From Sabethes cyaneus (taxonomy: Eukaryota; Arthropoda; Insecta; Diptera; Culicidae), in the NCBI RefSeq assembly GCF_943734655.1, contig NC_071355.1:208997103-209061102 (forward strand): a stretch of DNA of 64,000 nucleotides, in the 5' to 3' direction. Of the stretch, positions 33,960 through 44,885 are shown piece by piece. Position 1 is the first letter of the stretch; each line of letters begins with the position of its first letter. The translations under genes were made by a program, and so were the position numbers. The notes under the pieces are model-generated. The model was not told the origin of the DNA, did not search any database, and saw only the letters and a program-made list of their open reading frames with translations.

Positions 33960-35030
33960 TGACAAAAACTGGACAAATGGAATCAAAAACGGGGAGAACT
34001 GCGAGAGAAAAAAGAACAAAAATTGGCACGAATAAAAGAAAAACGAAAGAAAAAAATGTGACAAAATGCGAGGGAAAATGGGACATAAAATAAAAGAAAA
34101 AAAGTGGAAAAGAAGAAAGGGGGCGAAAAAGAGGTAAAACGGGACAAAAACCGTGGAGACTGGACAGACAAAGGCAAAGAACGAAAGAGAAAAGTAAAGA
34201 ATCCTCCTTAAAATAAAACTAGGAAAACGAGATAAAAAGTGAGACTGGAAAAGAAACGGGACGACAAATAATAAAAAAAAAAACGCAACAGAAAAGAAGG
34301 AACTGAAAGAAGAAAATACGAGAGCAGGAAAATGGAGAATCGAGAACATTGAAAGAAAATGGAACGGAACAGAATATGAAAAAACGAAAAAAAACAACGC
34401 AAGAACAGAAGAAGAACGGAACAGATAAAAACGAAAAACGGAAAGCAGAAAAAGAGTTAAAAAGCAAAACAAAAACAAGAATATTGAAACAGGACAGAAA
34501 ATGATATAAAAAACGAGACAAGAATAGAGAAAAAACGGGCGTGAAAGCGCGAAAAAACGAAGCACATGAAAATTAGGACTCTGGAAAGCGAATGAGAAAG
34601 CGATGGGACGGTAAAGAAAAGAAAAAGAAAAATAATGAAACTAGACTAGAAAAAGAACAGAATGCAAGAGAAACCAAAAAGAAGGAGCAGAATAGCGAGT
34701 AACACAAAAGAAAACCGAAGGAAACGAGAGAAACGGGATAAAGAGTTCAAACGGAGAGATGGGACAAAAACGACAACATGGGAAAGAAGAACATGGAACG
34801 GAATAAGAGGAAAAACGATACAGAAGACGAAAAATGAGAATGTAAAAGTTAAAAATTGTTATAAAAAGACGAAAACTGGAAATGAAATAGAGAAGAATAA
34901 ACAATGGGAAACGGAAATGGAAATAACAAAAAACAAAACAATAATAATAACAAAAAACTGACTGATAAGAAAAAATGGGAAGGGTAACGAAGAAAACAAC
35001 GAAACGGATAATTCGGAACGGAAAAATGGA
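33960..35030 (+). repeat. Polypurine tract, about 1.07 kb
   Basis: The + strand is almost entirely A and G with scattered C (GACAAAAACGG, AAAAGAAGAAAACGGG phrases). The long minus-strand frames here give Phe/Ser/Leu-rich products, which are composition artefacts. The tract is degenerate repeats of ~15-25 bases containing GGGACA or AAACGGA. It is preceded by a spacer (33690-33960) that recurs at 47660-47950. Confidence 0.8.
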
Positions 35031-35040
35031 AGACAAGATA

Positions 35041-35525
35041 TTTTTTTCCTGTGTGGACTCAACACTGCGACCAGTATAGTTGATCTATTGTGATATCGCC
35101 CGGGTGTTTGCTGAATGACCTGCACTGTATTTCTTTCTGTTATAATCGCTATTGAATGAGCGATATGCTTTTTAAATTTTATGCGTACTTGTGTGTATTG
35201 AGGTTTACCCTTTCTTCAAAGCTTGATCTACTTTATCCACTTATTCCTCACCGCCAGTACTATCCCATATTATAGCCGTCCCTGGCGAGGACTCATTCGT
35301 TCCTCTGACCAGTACACTTAACTATGGGAGGGACTTTTGCACTTTCAGGAGGCTTCAGTGGGTAAATCTAGAATTCAGAATGAAGGAAGGGCAAATGAGT
35401 GGGGCTGAGAATAAAGCCTTGCTAAAGTCACTTGACATCTAATGGCTTGATTCTACTAAGATTCGAACCCACGACCACTCGCTTGTCAAAGCAGACTCGG
35501 TAACCTTGCGGCCACGGAGCCCCCT
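35041..35525 (-). mobile_element. tRNA-derived SINE, 485 bp, with 11-bp target duplication
   Basis: On the minus strand it starts GGGGCTCCGTGGCCGCAAGG with a tRNA-like head (A-box-like TGGCCGCAAGG, B box GGTTCGAATC) and ends in a short A-rich tail. AAGACAAGATA flanks both sides exactly (35030-35040 and 35526-35536), splitting the polypurine tract. This is a Feilai-like style of mosquito SINE by memory only; copied by a LINE in trans. Confidence 0.85.
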
Positions 35526-36921
35526 AAGACAAGATAAAAAGAAGGAAAACAAAACAAAAGAGAAAAACGGAATAAAAAGTACCATAGTGGAATAAAGAAA
35601 ACACAGAGCAGATAAAATGTCAATTCTAATGAGTAAAACTTCGTGTGTCTAAATTCAAATTGAATTTCTATTTTTCACGTTCCAGTTTCACGTCTAATTT
35701 CCACAGCTCCAAGGCTGATTTCTAAACTAATTACAAGAAAAACTAACAGGTCAAATTATTCTAATTTTAAGTCCAATTGAAATCGAGAAACATAGTGTGG
35801 ACAAGCTGGTTAGAAAAGGAGAAAATACGAGACAGAAAAGGAGGAAAATAAAAGGAAAAAATACGATAATAGGAGAATGGTGTAACGAGAACAGAAAAAA
35901 AGAAAAAAAACAGGGCAAATATAAATGAAAATGGAAGATAAAATAGATAAAATGGAAAGCAGGACATAATAACAGGTAGAACGGAATAGATGAAAACAAA
36001 AAACCGAATAGGAAAGGAGTTACTAACCAAAAAAGACGAAAACCGGCACGCAAAAAGAAACAAAATCGAAAAGGGACAAACAATGACAGAAAACGACACA
36101 GGAAAAGGGTCCAAGGGGGCCTAAAACGAACACAAAAGGATAAAAACGGAACACATGCAAATCAGGATTCAGGAAAAGGGTAAAAAACGGAAGGTAAAGA
36201 AGAAAAGAAATAGTGGGTAGAAAAAAGGAAAAACGAAAGAGAGAAAGAGTGGAAACAAGGCAAGAAAAGGAACACGGAACGAAAAACAAGTGAAACCAAA
36301 ATAGTCATAGCCGGTGAGAAAAAGGAACCCCGAGAGAGTAAACAAGGAAAAAGAGGTCAAATGGGGCTTAAAAGGAGAAAGATGGGACAAAACACGGGAA
36401 AATGAGACAGCAAAGCAAATCCTTGGGTTTAAACGTCTTTTTAAGACTTAAAAATGGGACAGAAAAAGAAGAAAAACGGGAGATATAAAAGGAAAACCGA
36501 AGAGACAAGCGATAAAAGGGACCCAGAAACAGAACGTGACAGAAAAGATGGAAAAATGAAGGATCAAAAAGATGAGAAACGGAATAGACGCAGACGTAAA
36601 GTGAGAGGAAAGGAGATAAAAAAAATAGGAAAATACAAAAACTGGAAACGAAAACATAAGAAGTGAAATAGAGAAGAGAAAAAACGGAAAACGTAAAAGA
36701 AAACAATAAAAACAAGTGTAAAACATGAGGAAAAGCAGTGCTGAACATAAGAAAAAATGGGACAGGAAACGAAGAAAAGCGGAACAATGAAACAGAAAGT
36801 TCGGAACAGAAAAAAGGAAAATGAAATAAAAAGAGGAAAAACGGAAAGAAAGTGAGAGCAAAAACCAAGAGAAAGGTACAGAAAAGAAGAAAAAACGGAA
36901 TAAAAAGTGACAATATCGTGT
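35526..36921 (+). repeat. Polypurine tract, continuation, with a 12-mer array patch
   Basis: Purine-rich sequence resumes after the SINE, is broken at 35630-35790 by a TTCAAATTGAA-type array patch, and then runs to 36921. Minus-strand open frames (up to 230 codons) are Phe/Ser-rich artefacts. Confidence 0.75.
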
Positions 36922-37031
36922 TGAAAAAAAAAATCAGAGGGATTGTGTACAAGACACGACCGCATAGGTGACGTAGGAGTACGTAAGTCTCTTTATAGCG
37001 ACAGTAGATGCATACGCTATATGTAACATTT
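36922..37031 (+). repeat. Dispersed repeat, copy 2 of three (inverse of 15351-15532)
   Basis: AAATCAGAGGGATTGTGTAC, AAGACACGACCGCATAGGTG and ACGTAAGTCTCTTTATAGCG match the inverse of 15351-15532. Confidence 0.65.
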
Positions 37032-37068
37032 TTCAAAGTATTCTTCCAACACAGATTCAAATTCGGCT

Positions 37069-38040
37069 AGTTTGATCGTCTCGCCGTGAAGAATTTGCGA
37101 ATTGCGATCTGTTGGGACAAACGGCTTTTGTATACGACTTTTGTTATAATTTTTCTGGCATACTTTTCTGACACAGATTTCAAATTGGACTTGGGTTTAA
37201 TCGCGTTCGTAAAAAATTTGTTCACACAGTGGGACTTTGTCACTCCTTCTGGCATACTTCCCTTGCAAGGACATCAAAATGGTCTAAGTTTAATCGCGGT
37301 ATTAAGAAACAAGGTTAAGGAATTTGTTAAGACGAGCGAACTTTGTCACTTGTTTTGGCTTGCGCCAAGCACAGTTTTGGTTTGCCCAAGCACAGATATC
37401 AAATTGGTATAGGTTTAGATCGTCGTAAAGAATTTTCGACCTGTTGGGACGAAGAGGTTTTGTCACTTTTTTTCTAAAATCATGTTAAACCTATGGGCCC
37501 TATTCTGTAAGTCACGTCGAGCAACTCGGCTCGACTCAGTCACTGTCGAGTGTCGAGTGCAGGGAGAACAGGCAGCAGAATGGCTCAATGCACGACCAAA
37601 ACAAAGCAAGCTCAGGTGTCACTTGCTAACGGTTTAGTCACTAGCATTTTAGCGGTTGGATTCAGTCGAGTTATTCGACAAAATCGCGTCGCGTGTGACT
37701 TACATAATACCAAAAGTCGACTAGTCGAGCAAAGTGACACTCGACGTGACTTACAGAATAGGGCCCCCCTAACCAATCACGAAGCGAGGATTTTTAGTTA
37801 GACAATGCTTCATTACTTTTAATTTTTCAGTAGCATGTACTTTGAAATCAATAGGTTTCATTATTGGTGTGGATGCGTAGAAGATTTTCCGATCGATTGG
37901 CGTAAAAATATTTGAAATTGATCTGGAAACCGCTAAGCTATTAGTGCTCAAAATCTTTCATTTTTTCGTGACGCGAGTTTTTTGGAATAACACCCTATCC
38001 CAAACCTTGCCGTGAGACGTAGTCCTACGTCAAAACGGAA
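37069..38040 (+). repeat. ~95-bp-monomer repeat, copy C (interrupted by a MITE)
   Basis: Monomer anchors (CAGATTTCAAATTGGACTTG, GGACATCAAAATGGTCTAAG, CAGATATCAAATTGGTATAG) occur near 37174, 37260 and 37392. Then CCTGTTGGGACGAAGAGGTT, the MITE 37495-37766, then ACCAATCACGAAGCGAGGAT, TTTTCCGATCGATTGGCG, and the conserved end ACGTAGTCCTACGTCAAAAC. Confidence 0.7.
37495..37766. mobile_element. 272-bp MITE with GGGCCC ends
   Basis: The left end GGGCCCTATTCTGTAAGTCA is the exact inverse of the right end TGACTTACAGAATAGGGCCC; identity extends about 27 bases (through CGTCGAG). It interrupts the monomer repeat. Flanks (CCTAT and CCCTAA) share only CCTA, so the duplication is uncertain. The interior is rich in GTCGAG/CTCGAC words. 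Confidence 0.85.
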
Positions 38041-38049
38041 CAGAAAAGT

Positions 38050-38515
38050 TGTGTTGTCGAGTTTAATTATAGTCCCAATTTCAAGTCTAACTTAATTCCA
38101 ATTTAACGTTCAATTGTAAGTCAATTTTAATAACAAGTCCAACTTCAAGTCCAACTGTACAAGTACCAGTCAAATTTCTGCAATTTCGAATAAAATTTTA
38201 AGCCTAATTCCAAGTCTAATTTATTTTCAAATCCAATCAAATTTCGAATAAAACTTCGAGTCCAATTTCAAATCAAAACTTCAAACTCTGTTTTAAGTCC
38301 TATTTCATGTCTAACTCCAAGTGAAACTTCTAGTCCAAAGTACTGTAAATTGAAGTCCGATTTGAAATCGAATTTTATATCCATTTTCTAGTTTATTAGG
38401 TATGTAGTAAAGCTTAAGCCCAAGTTCGTATGTCAAGTTCGATCTCAAGTCCAGTTTCAACTCTACTTTTTAGTCCAGTTTAGTCTAGTTCCTAGTCCAA
38501 TTTTAAATCCGGTTA
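38050..38515. repeat. Degenerate 12-mer array (TTCAAGTCCAAT type)
   Basis: More than thirty drifting units (AATTTCAAGTCTAAC, AACTTCAAGTCCAAC) cover 465 bases with no strict period. Confidence 0.75.
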
Positions 38516-39789
38516 CACCCAAAAGTCCTAAGTTTTCCACGGCCGGTGTTTTTGAACGCGACGTTGATAATTTTTATCGCAAGTGTAGAAATCTTGTAAG
38601 AAATTTTTACAAGAAAAGAAAGAAATTGGGACTGAAAACAAGCTATCCACTTTAAGACTAACTATGACGGAATTCGAAGTGAACGGGTTTCCATTCTGAA
38701 GCGAGAAATGTGTGAGCTTAGTTTCAGTGCTAATCTCGTCGAACTGATTTACATTAAATCACTTTCTGCGATCTATCTCTGTTTCAAGTTTCAACTGATT
38801 GCCGATTCTACCACAATTAGTTGTAGGACGAATGTTCACTACAACTATGAACAACGTTGAATTGCCGAGACTTTTAATCCTCAATGCAATGTCTAATGAA
38901 GTAAACTTTCATTCCGCAGATGGCACGACCATTAAATAAGCTTAAGTCTGCAGCGAACCGCAATGGCTTAAATTTAATTAATCAGAGTCCTGATGATTCG
39001 CTTCAGAAGCGAAAACTTTCCGGAAAAGTTTTCTTCCCGTATCGTCCGCTAACCAGCCAGCAAGCCAGCCAACAGTGGACGACTCGCCGGTTACGAAAAT
39101 GGCCCTTTAACAAGCGGTCGCTTTTTGGCATTTTCACTTAGACAATGAACTTTTAATTAGGGCAAAATGTTGGATTCTTTGTTGCGTTGCTACTTACAAT
39201 CAAGTGGGCCACAGTTAGATTGCGAAAGCCAGCCTAGTCCTTTTGTGTTTCGTTGGGTGAAAGCGCAGCCACCAAAGGTGGCATTTAGAGCTATTATATA
39301 GTTCACTTCTCACATTTCTATATCATTCTCGGAAAGGATATGACGATGGTGCGGAAGGAAACTACTAAGCAACTATTTGACTCGTCAGACGGAAATCGTC
39401 GTAACCAATTGCAGACTAAGGGGGAAAATTTGGAAACGGATAGATCCGAGCAAAGTTTATCACCTTTTCCAGCGAAGCGTTTAGTCCCCGAGTTTCGGTT
39501 GACATACCGAAGCTAAAGATTGGCCAAAAGTTTTCCGATTGTTGGGGACTGTTGTTTTTGTTTATCCATGAACGTGTGTGCAGTGTATCGCATAATAATA
39601 GACTGCCATCACTAAATTACAGGTTTTGGCTATAGTCACGTTATATGTAGTCTGGCGAATACAGAAACGGGATTTTAAACGTCGCCATTTTAAACGTCAA
39701 AAGCGGAGTCAATTGCTCTTCGCCATCCGTAATATAGGAGCCATATTCCGATGCCAGTTGGCTTGATTCTCTTTCCGCCAAACTATTTG
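38516..39789. other. No recognisable gene
   Basis: Unique-looking sequence. A CAG-preceded ATG frame at 38920-39141 (73 codons) has Lys/Arg-rich content but no known motif and no donor before its stop. I do not call it. Confidence 0.4.
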
Positions 39790-40069
39790 CACAGACTAAC
39801 AGACGTAACACTTCGAACAAATTTTCTAACAAAAGATCATTTCATGGACACCCCTAAAAACACTAGCATCACCTGGTGCAGTATTCGCGCTACGCCAGAG
39901 TAGGTTGCTATAAATTTAGCAATGCTATAAAATTATTTGTATATTATCTGACAACAGCGCCAGCGCAAGCGAACGGCTGTTGTTTGAGTCTTGGCTTAAG
40001 TGAAAATTTTAAATGATCGTTTCTATTGGCGATAGGATGAGACTTCAGTGTTACGTCTGTTAGTCTGTG
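39790..40069. mobile_element. 280-bp MITE with 7-bp target duplication
   Basis: CACAGACTAACAGACGTAAC at the left is the exact inverse of the right end GTTACGTCTGTTAGTCTGTG (23 bases in all). CTATTTG flanks both sides (39783-39789 and 40070-40076). No ORF. The superfamily is not clear; the duplication length fits hAT or P types if one base has drifted. Confidence 0.85.
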
Positions 40070-40267
40070 CTATTTGTTTAGTGTTTATAGTTTTGTCAAT
40101 TTTGTCATCAGTTGTCAGATTTTCATTTTATATTCATTTCATTGGGTAAATACCTACATCTGTTAATCCGTCTCCGCGAAAACACGCCTGAAAATTCAGA
40201 TTCTTGATAGCAAGCTGTGGATAATAGATAGCACACAACGCAATAGTCAAGACGGTTTTAAGACATA

Positions 40268-40815
40268 TAGGGTAGATGATCCATTAGTTGCGCCACTAAG
40301 CACAATATAACTTCATTTTTCTTGTTTATTGAGGTACATGCTTCAATTAATGCTTGTGGGATATAAATTTATCAAATACAAGGTATTTGTCACAAGGCAA
40401 GACAATTGCTTTCGTTGTACGAGAAGCTTTATAAAGAAAAAATGAATTTTCCGATTCAATTATATTGTACCAACAGTTGCGCTAATGTTTCGTTAGTTAA
40501 GTTTGATGTTCCTTTAATTGTGGTATTCCATATACATTGCTAGGTTGCTAAGTGAAAAAACATCGTAGCAAAACTATAGATGAGCGCCTATAGTTGTGCG
40601 CTCCAACTGCGCGTTGGATTTTGGAAAATTGGCATTTTAGCAAATAATGATTTAATGTTAAATGGTGTAGTCTAACTACCAGTACTTCTAAAAACCTGTT
40701 TTATATAATGAATGTAATTGTTTTATCTAAAATGCTAGGGCGACGAAAATATGCATTAATAATGAATAGTAGCGCAACTATTGGTACTACCACAACTATT
40801 GGATCAACTACCCTA
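40268..40815. mobile_element. 548-bp MITE, copy 2 of an inverted pair
   Basis: It is the inverse of 18885-19432 over its full length with few differences. Ends TAGGGTAGATGATCCATTAG and GGATCAACTACCCTA. It lies 300 bp before the first CNG exon's intron acceptor region. Confidence 0.85.
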
Positions 40816-41119
40816 TCATTAATTTAACTCAGTTCAAGTTACAATTTGACTGCCTACAATTTTAGTAAATTTAGTTTAAATTAACTTGTTCCAGTGTATT
40901 AAGAAATGCGAATCGATATTATATTTTGCCGTCATGGTTATGGTCATGGCAGAAAAAAAACTCCTTCGTAAGTTGAAAATGGTTTTGAAATGCCATTGCC
41001 CAGCCGTCACTTAATCATACAACATAAGTTCGATTTTTCGACTTTGCCCGGAATGTCGCAATTTTACACCAACCCGTTGTAATTTATATTTCGTTTCTGC
41101 TTTTGATTTTCCATTCCAG

Positions 41120-41338
41120 GAATCGTCCAGCGGCCGGGGCTCGCTGCACCGATGGTTGAACGCGTTCCGACACAGGCTGCACAAGCGGGGCCACTCGAAG
41201 CCGCCCGATCAGTTTCTGGATAAGTTTTCCACCACGACCGCTTCGGATACGCGACTGCACCAGACGGTGCCGGCACTACCCTCGGATGGAACCTGCAGCC
41301 GGCTGTCCGTCGATCCGTCCCTGCCGTCGCACTATCGG
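41120..41338 (+). CDS. CNG channel, N-terminal coding exon (before S1)
   Basis: The acceptor CCATTCCAG|GAA and donor CGG|GTAAGT bound 219 bases, 73 whole codons, phase 0 at both ends. The peptide (ESSSGRGSLHRWLNAFRHRL...HKRGHSKPPDQFLDKFSTTT...RLSVDPSLPSHYR) is a cytoplasmic, basic, Ser-rich N-terminus. VDPSLPSHYR occupies the place of the conserved DPS..YY.W motif just before transmembrane S1 in CNG channels, and it joins in frame to the S1 exon at 46269. CNG channels are tetrameric cation channels opened by cGMP or cAMP. GC content (~60%) is much above the surroundings. Which subunit (CngA, CngB, Cngl or another) is not decided. Earlier exons are unknown; see 22324. Confidence 0.8.
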
Positions 41339-41390
41339 GTAAGTTGTCGAACGAATCGCTGAGCAGAGCTTTCTGTTCTGCAGTTTATAA

Positions 41391-42209
41391 ATTACTAGCT
41401 GACCCGACAAACTTCGTATTGCCACAAATTAACCTGTGTTAATTTATTCGTAATCTCGGATTGCCTTTGTCACAATCTCGAGTGTTGCAAGTTTCTGAGG
41501 AGTTCAACCTCTGATGATTCATTTTGGTAGTTACGTAACTATGAAAGCATGGGTAGTTTAATACACAAATTTGCAATCTTTTCTCACAGTAAAGTAGAAA
41601 ACAACTCCCCCCATTGCTTAGCCAGATGAAATAAAGCGGATAGCAATATTCGTCGTGATTGTATAACATTTCGTCGAATACCATTTCGCGAAAAATCTTA
41701 GACATAATTTTTGTAAAATCGATAGTTTTCGAGATACAATCTTTTAAACATAATACACACGAAAATAAATATGCCCTTTTTAAAAATGAGTCTTGAATCA
41801 AAATGGCGCCAAAACCTGTGGAAGGTGCATATTTCCTCCTATCAAACACGTTTGTAAATTTTCATCCAAATCAAAGAGGTTCATTTCAAATTTTTGCTTT
41901 TTTTGGACGATTTGGCGTGGAACTGCTCTATAGAAAAAATGCCTGCCTCCAAAAACACCCGCATGTCAAATTTGGTTCCATTTGCTAAGTTATGTTAAGT
42001 GGAGTTATGCAGAAATTTGTGTTTCATTTGTATGGGAGCCCCTCCCTCCTCTTAAGGGGTAAGGGTCTCTAGCTATCATAAGAAATTTCATCGGCCCCAA
42101 AAACCTCTGCATGCAAATTTTCACGCCGATCGGCTCAGTAGTTTCCGAGCCTATAAGAAACATACGGACAGACAGACAGACAGAAATTCATTTTTATAAG
42201 TATAGATTC
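41391..42209 (+). mobile_element. Mini-me/DINE-like non-autonomous element with GACA repeat
   Basis: It opens with ACTAGCTGACCCGACAAACT and TCGTATTGCC, a core widely repeated in insect genomes, and closes with a (GACA)n proto-microsatellite and AAATTCATTTTTATAAGTAT. This combination is described for mini-me/DINE-1 (Helentron-related) elements. It starts 53 bases after the CNG exon's donor. Classification is by memory. Internal open frames are not coding. Confidence 0.5.
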
Positions 42210-42758
42210 TGCTTTGTTTCTTTTGCTTCTGCTCCTTTTTGCTTAGTTTGAAGGATTTCTTGTTTCAAAAGTTCCAAACTTTTGAAGCATTGAACCGATT
42301 TTAGGGTTCGACACCAAATGAAAAGCATTTACTTTTTTTTTATTTATTCGAAATCCGGATATATTGGTATTGCCCTTTATCCATAAGCTTGAAAAATTGG
42401 AATTGCTGTTTTAGTTTAAAATAACTCAACCTATGAACTGCCATTTGATGCTATCTGTTACGGGATTATTTACATGTCCGTATAACGCCTTTTCCAAACG
42501 TTTCGGAGCAAGTAAGAGTCGAGAAGAAAATGGAGAACATAACGCGAACTTCCCAGATACGCGTATTTCGGTTACGACTTGTTATTTTAAGGGCTTAACT
42601 TGAAACATCATTAACGTTACAAGTCGTAACTTCAATACGCAAATATGCTCGCATGAAGAAGTACATGGCATAATAGAAGTAAATAGAATTTCTCCAATGT
42701 TTCCTCGATTCTTACTTGCTCCGGAATGTTTAAAAACGATTTTAGGAAATGTCTTTAA

Positions 42759-42952
42759 CAGGGATGGCTCGATCACTTTGACTCAATTTTGATTCATAAT
42801 ATAAATGAGATACAGCAAAACTTTGTTCAGCTAAATTGTAGATAATAACTAGTTCTACAAATGTTCCGTATATCACTTGGTCAAATTTTGCTCGGCTAAG
42901 ACGGTACTGTCAAATGAATCAAAATTGAGTCAAAGTGATCGAACCATCTCTG
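42759..42952. mobile_element. CAGGGATGG-type hAT MITE, 194 bp, short form
   Basis: Ends CAGGGATGGCTCGATCACTT and GTGATCGAACCATCTCTG are inverted. Flanks GTCTTTAA and GTCTTTAT agree at 7 of 8. Relative to 28850-29234 the left arm is largely lost, giving a shorter derivative. Confidence 0.85.
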
Positions 42953-43029
42953 GTCTTTATGTTTAATTTAGATTATATTTAACCTTGTAATAATTTTCAC
43001 TGCACTTCACGGTCTCAATGCGACTATTG

Positions 43030-43285
43030 AGAAAAATCAGAGAGGTTGTGTACAAGACACAACCGCATGTAGGTAACGCAGGACTACGTAAGCTTCTTTG
43101 TAGCGATAGTAGCATGTATCCATCCCAAGTAACAATTTGGGTTTTATTACACTCTTATGATTGCATTTAAGACCAAAATTGGTCTTGAAGACCACCATAA
43201 GAGTACAATAAAACTCACATTGTTGCTTGGGATGCATGTAATAATACGATTCTTCATGTATACATGCTACATGCAGCTGACATAT
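43030..43285 (+). repeat. Dispersed repeat, copy 3 of three, carrying a small MITE
   Basis: AAAAATCAGAGAGGTTGTGT, AAGACACAACCGCATG and ACGTAAGCTTCTTTGTAGCG match the inverse of 15351-15532; after the MITE it resumes with ACGATTCTTCATGTATACAT. Confidence 0.7.
43121..43233. mobile_element. 113-bp palindromic MITE (CATCCCAAG ends)
   Basis: CATCCCAAGTAACAATTTGG and CATTGTTGCTTGGGATG are inverted, with arms of ~45 bases (TTTTATTACACTCTTATG) around a small loop. Comparison with 15351-15532, which lacks it, places it cleanly as an insertion. Confidence 0.85.
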
Positions 43286-43989
43286 GAGACTACAGGTTAG
43301 GAATATTCAATTATTTTCGAATGAATGTTAATAGCGCCTCAAATCTTACTTCAACATCAAACACTATTTAGTTAGACATAGCTGAAAAGATGCTGGATTT
43401 TTCTGCCTCTTTGAGGATGCGTGATTTGGGCATTCTCAAGGCAGCTTTTCCCAGCCAGCATTTCATTTAGACCAATGAGTCGGTTGAAATTGTTCAATAA
43501 ATATCAAATATCAAATATGTATTTATGTATTTGATTTGATGATATCAAAAAATTGTTATGATAAAATGGCTTGGTTGTGGTTGCAGGTTGAAAAATCCAA
43601 ATTTTTGTAAGTCGGTAATATTTCACAGCGTTTTATTCATTCTCATGGTTGAAAGCTACTAAATAAGTTAAAGATGTTTGCAAAATGTTTTGTACCTTAC
43701 TGCCTTATACTGAGTTGGCATTCAAATAACCATTAGCATCACTACGGCTCACTCCTGCCTTGTCTTGTCCATCATTTTCGAAAGAAATTAATCTAAATGT
43801 AATGCTTGACTATGAAAACTATGTAAAGAATTACCAACTAACTGATGCAAACCAGCGAATGAAACGTTCAAAACTATTCTCGGATAAGAGAGTCACGTCA
43901 CATGCACAAATGCAAGACAACAGTTTCGAACAAATTCTTGCTGTACCTATATGGATACAATCTGGCAAAAGGAAAAGATGACCGCTCAC

Positions 43990-44580
43990 TTTTCGATGAC
44001 GTTTCTCCTTCAGGACATCAGTTTGGACTAGTTTCAATCTTGAATGTTAAAGGCGGCTGAAGAAAAGGGGTGGTTTTTACTTTAAGAAAATTGTTTACCT
44101 TCAGGACATCAAATTGGACTAGGTTTAATGCTGAAACGTTAACATGGGTTGAAGAAGAGGGGTGGTTTCGCACTCTGAGGTACTTCCCAAGCACAGATAT
44201 CAAATTGGAATAGGTTTAAGTACCGTAAAGAATCGTCGACCTATTGGGACGAGGAGTTTCTGTCACTATGTTGCAAAAAATACATGCACACCATGATGAC
44301 GTCCTTTCTTCGACCAATCAGGATGCGAGGATTTCTAGTTGGACAATGCTTCATTATTTTCAGTTTTTCAATAGTGTAAACTTTCGAAATAATAGCGTTC
44401 TTCATTTGAGCCAATTCTTAGAAGATGTTCCGATCGATTGGTGCAAAAATATTGCAAATCGATCGGGAAACCGCTAAACTATTAGCGTTCAAAACCTGAC
44501 CACTTTTCGAGAAAGATTTTTTGGAATGACACCCTATCCAGCCAAACCTTACCGTAAAACGTAGTCCTACGTCAAAAATG
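43990..44580 (+). repeat. ~95-bp-monomer repeat, copy D
   Basis: Monomer anchors GGACATCAGTTTGGACTAG, GGACATCAAATTGGACTAGG and CAGATATCAAATTGGAATAG occur near 44013, 44104 and 44197, spaced ~90 bp. Then CCTATTGGGACGAGGAGTTT, ACCAATCAGGATGCGAGGAT, TTCCGATCGATTGGTGC, and the end ACGTAGTCCTACGTCAAAAA. This uninterrupted copy shows the natural order of the element. Confidence 0.75.
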
Positions 44581-44689
44581 ATACTTTTTTTCGTCGAGAT
44601 TTTAGGGTGACAAGCAGGTGTCATTCGATTTCGGTTGCACAAGGTTGCCAGTCGTTGAAATTCAGTAGCGTACGAGTAAGTACGAGTTA

Positions 44690-44885
44690 AGGCTACCCTT
44701 TTCCCCCTTTCAGAAATCCAGCCACTTGTACAACTTGTACAAATGCAAGAGAAATGCACCCCTTTACCTATTTGAACCTTCCTCCCCCCTTGTGAGAGAA
44801 AGTCTCCCTCTTTTGTCAACCCCATTGCGTTTGATGAAGAACCGTCCAGATGTTCCGGAGTTATGGCGGAACATTCATTCATACG
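44690..44885. repeat. Repeat related to 27110-27780
   Basis: TTTCAGAAATCCAGCCACTTG, GCAAGAGAAATGCACCCC and GAAGAACCGTCCAGATGTTC repeat phrases of the 27.1-27.8 kb block, including GAACCGTCCAGGTGTTCCGG. As there, the block lies close downstream of a monomer repeat. Confidence 0.6.

Noticed and set aside
33864..34565. Long minus-strand frames rich in Phe, Ser and Leu (also 35751-36390, 36368-37060, 48411-49655 and 50086-50685)
   Set aside because: They lie wholly in polypurine/polypyrimidine tracts, overlap in several frames, and their composition follows from the nucleotide bias.
38920..39141. 73-codon frame starting at CAG|ATG, considered as a CNG first exon
   Set aside because: It reaches a stop without a donor and has no family motif.
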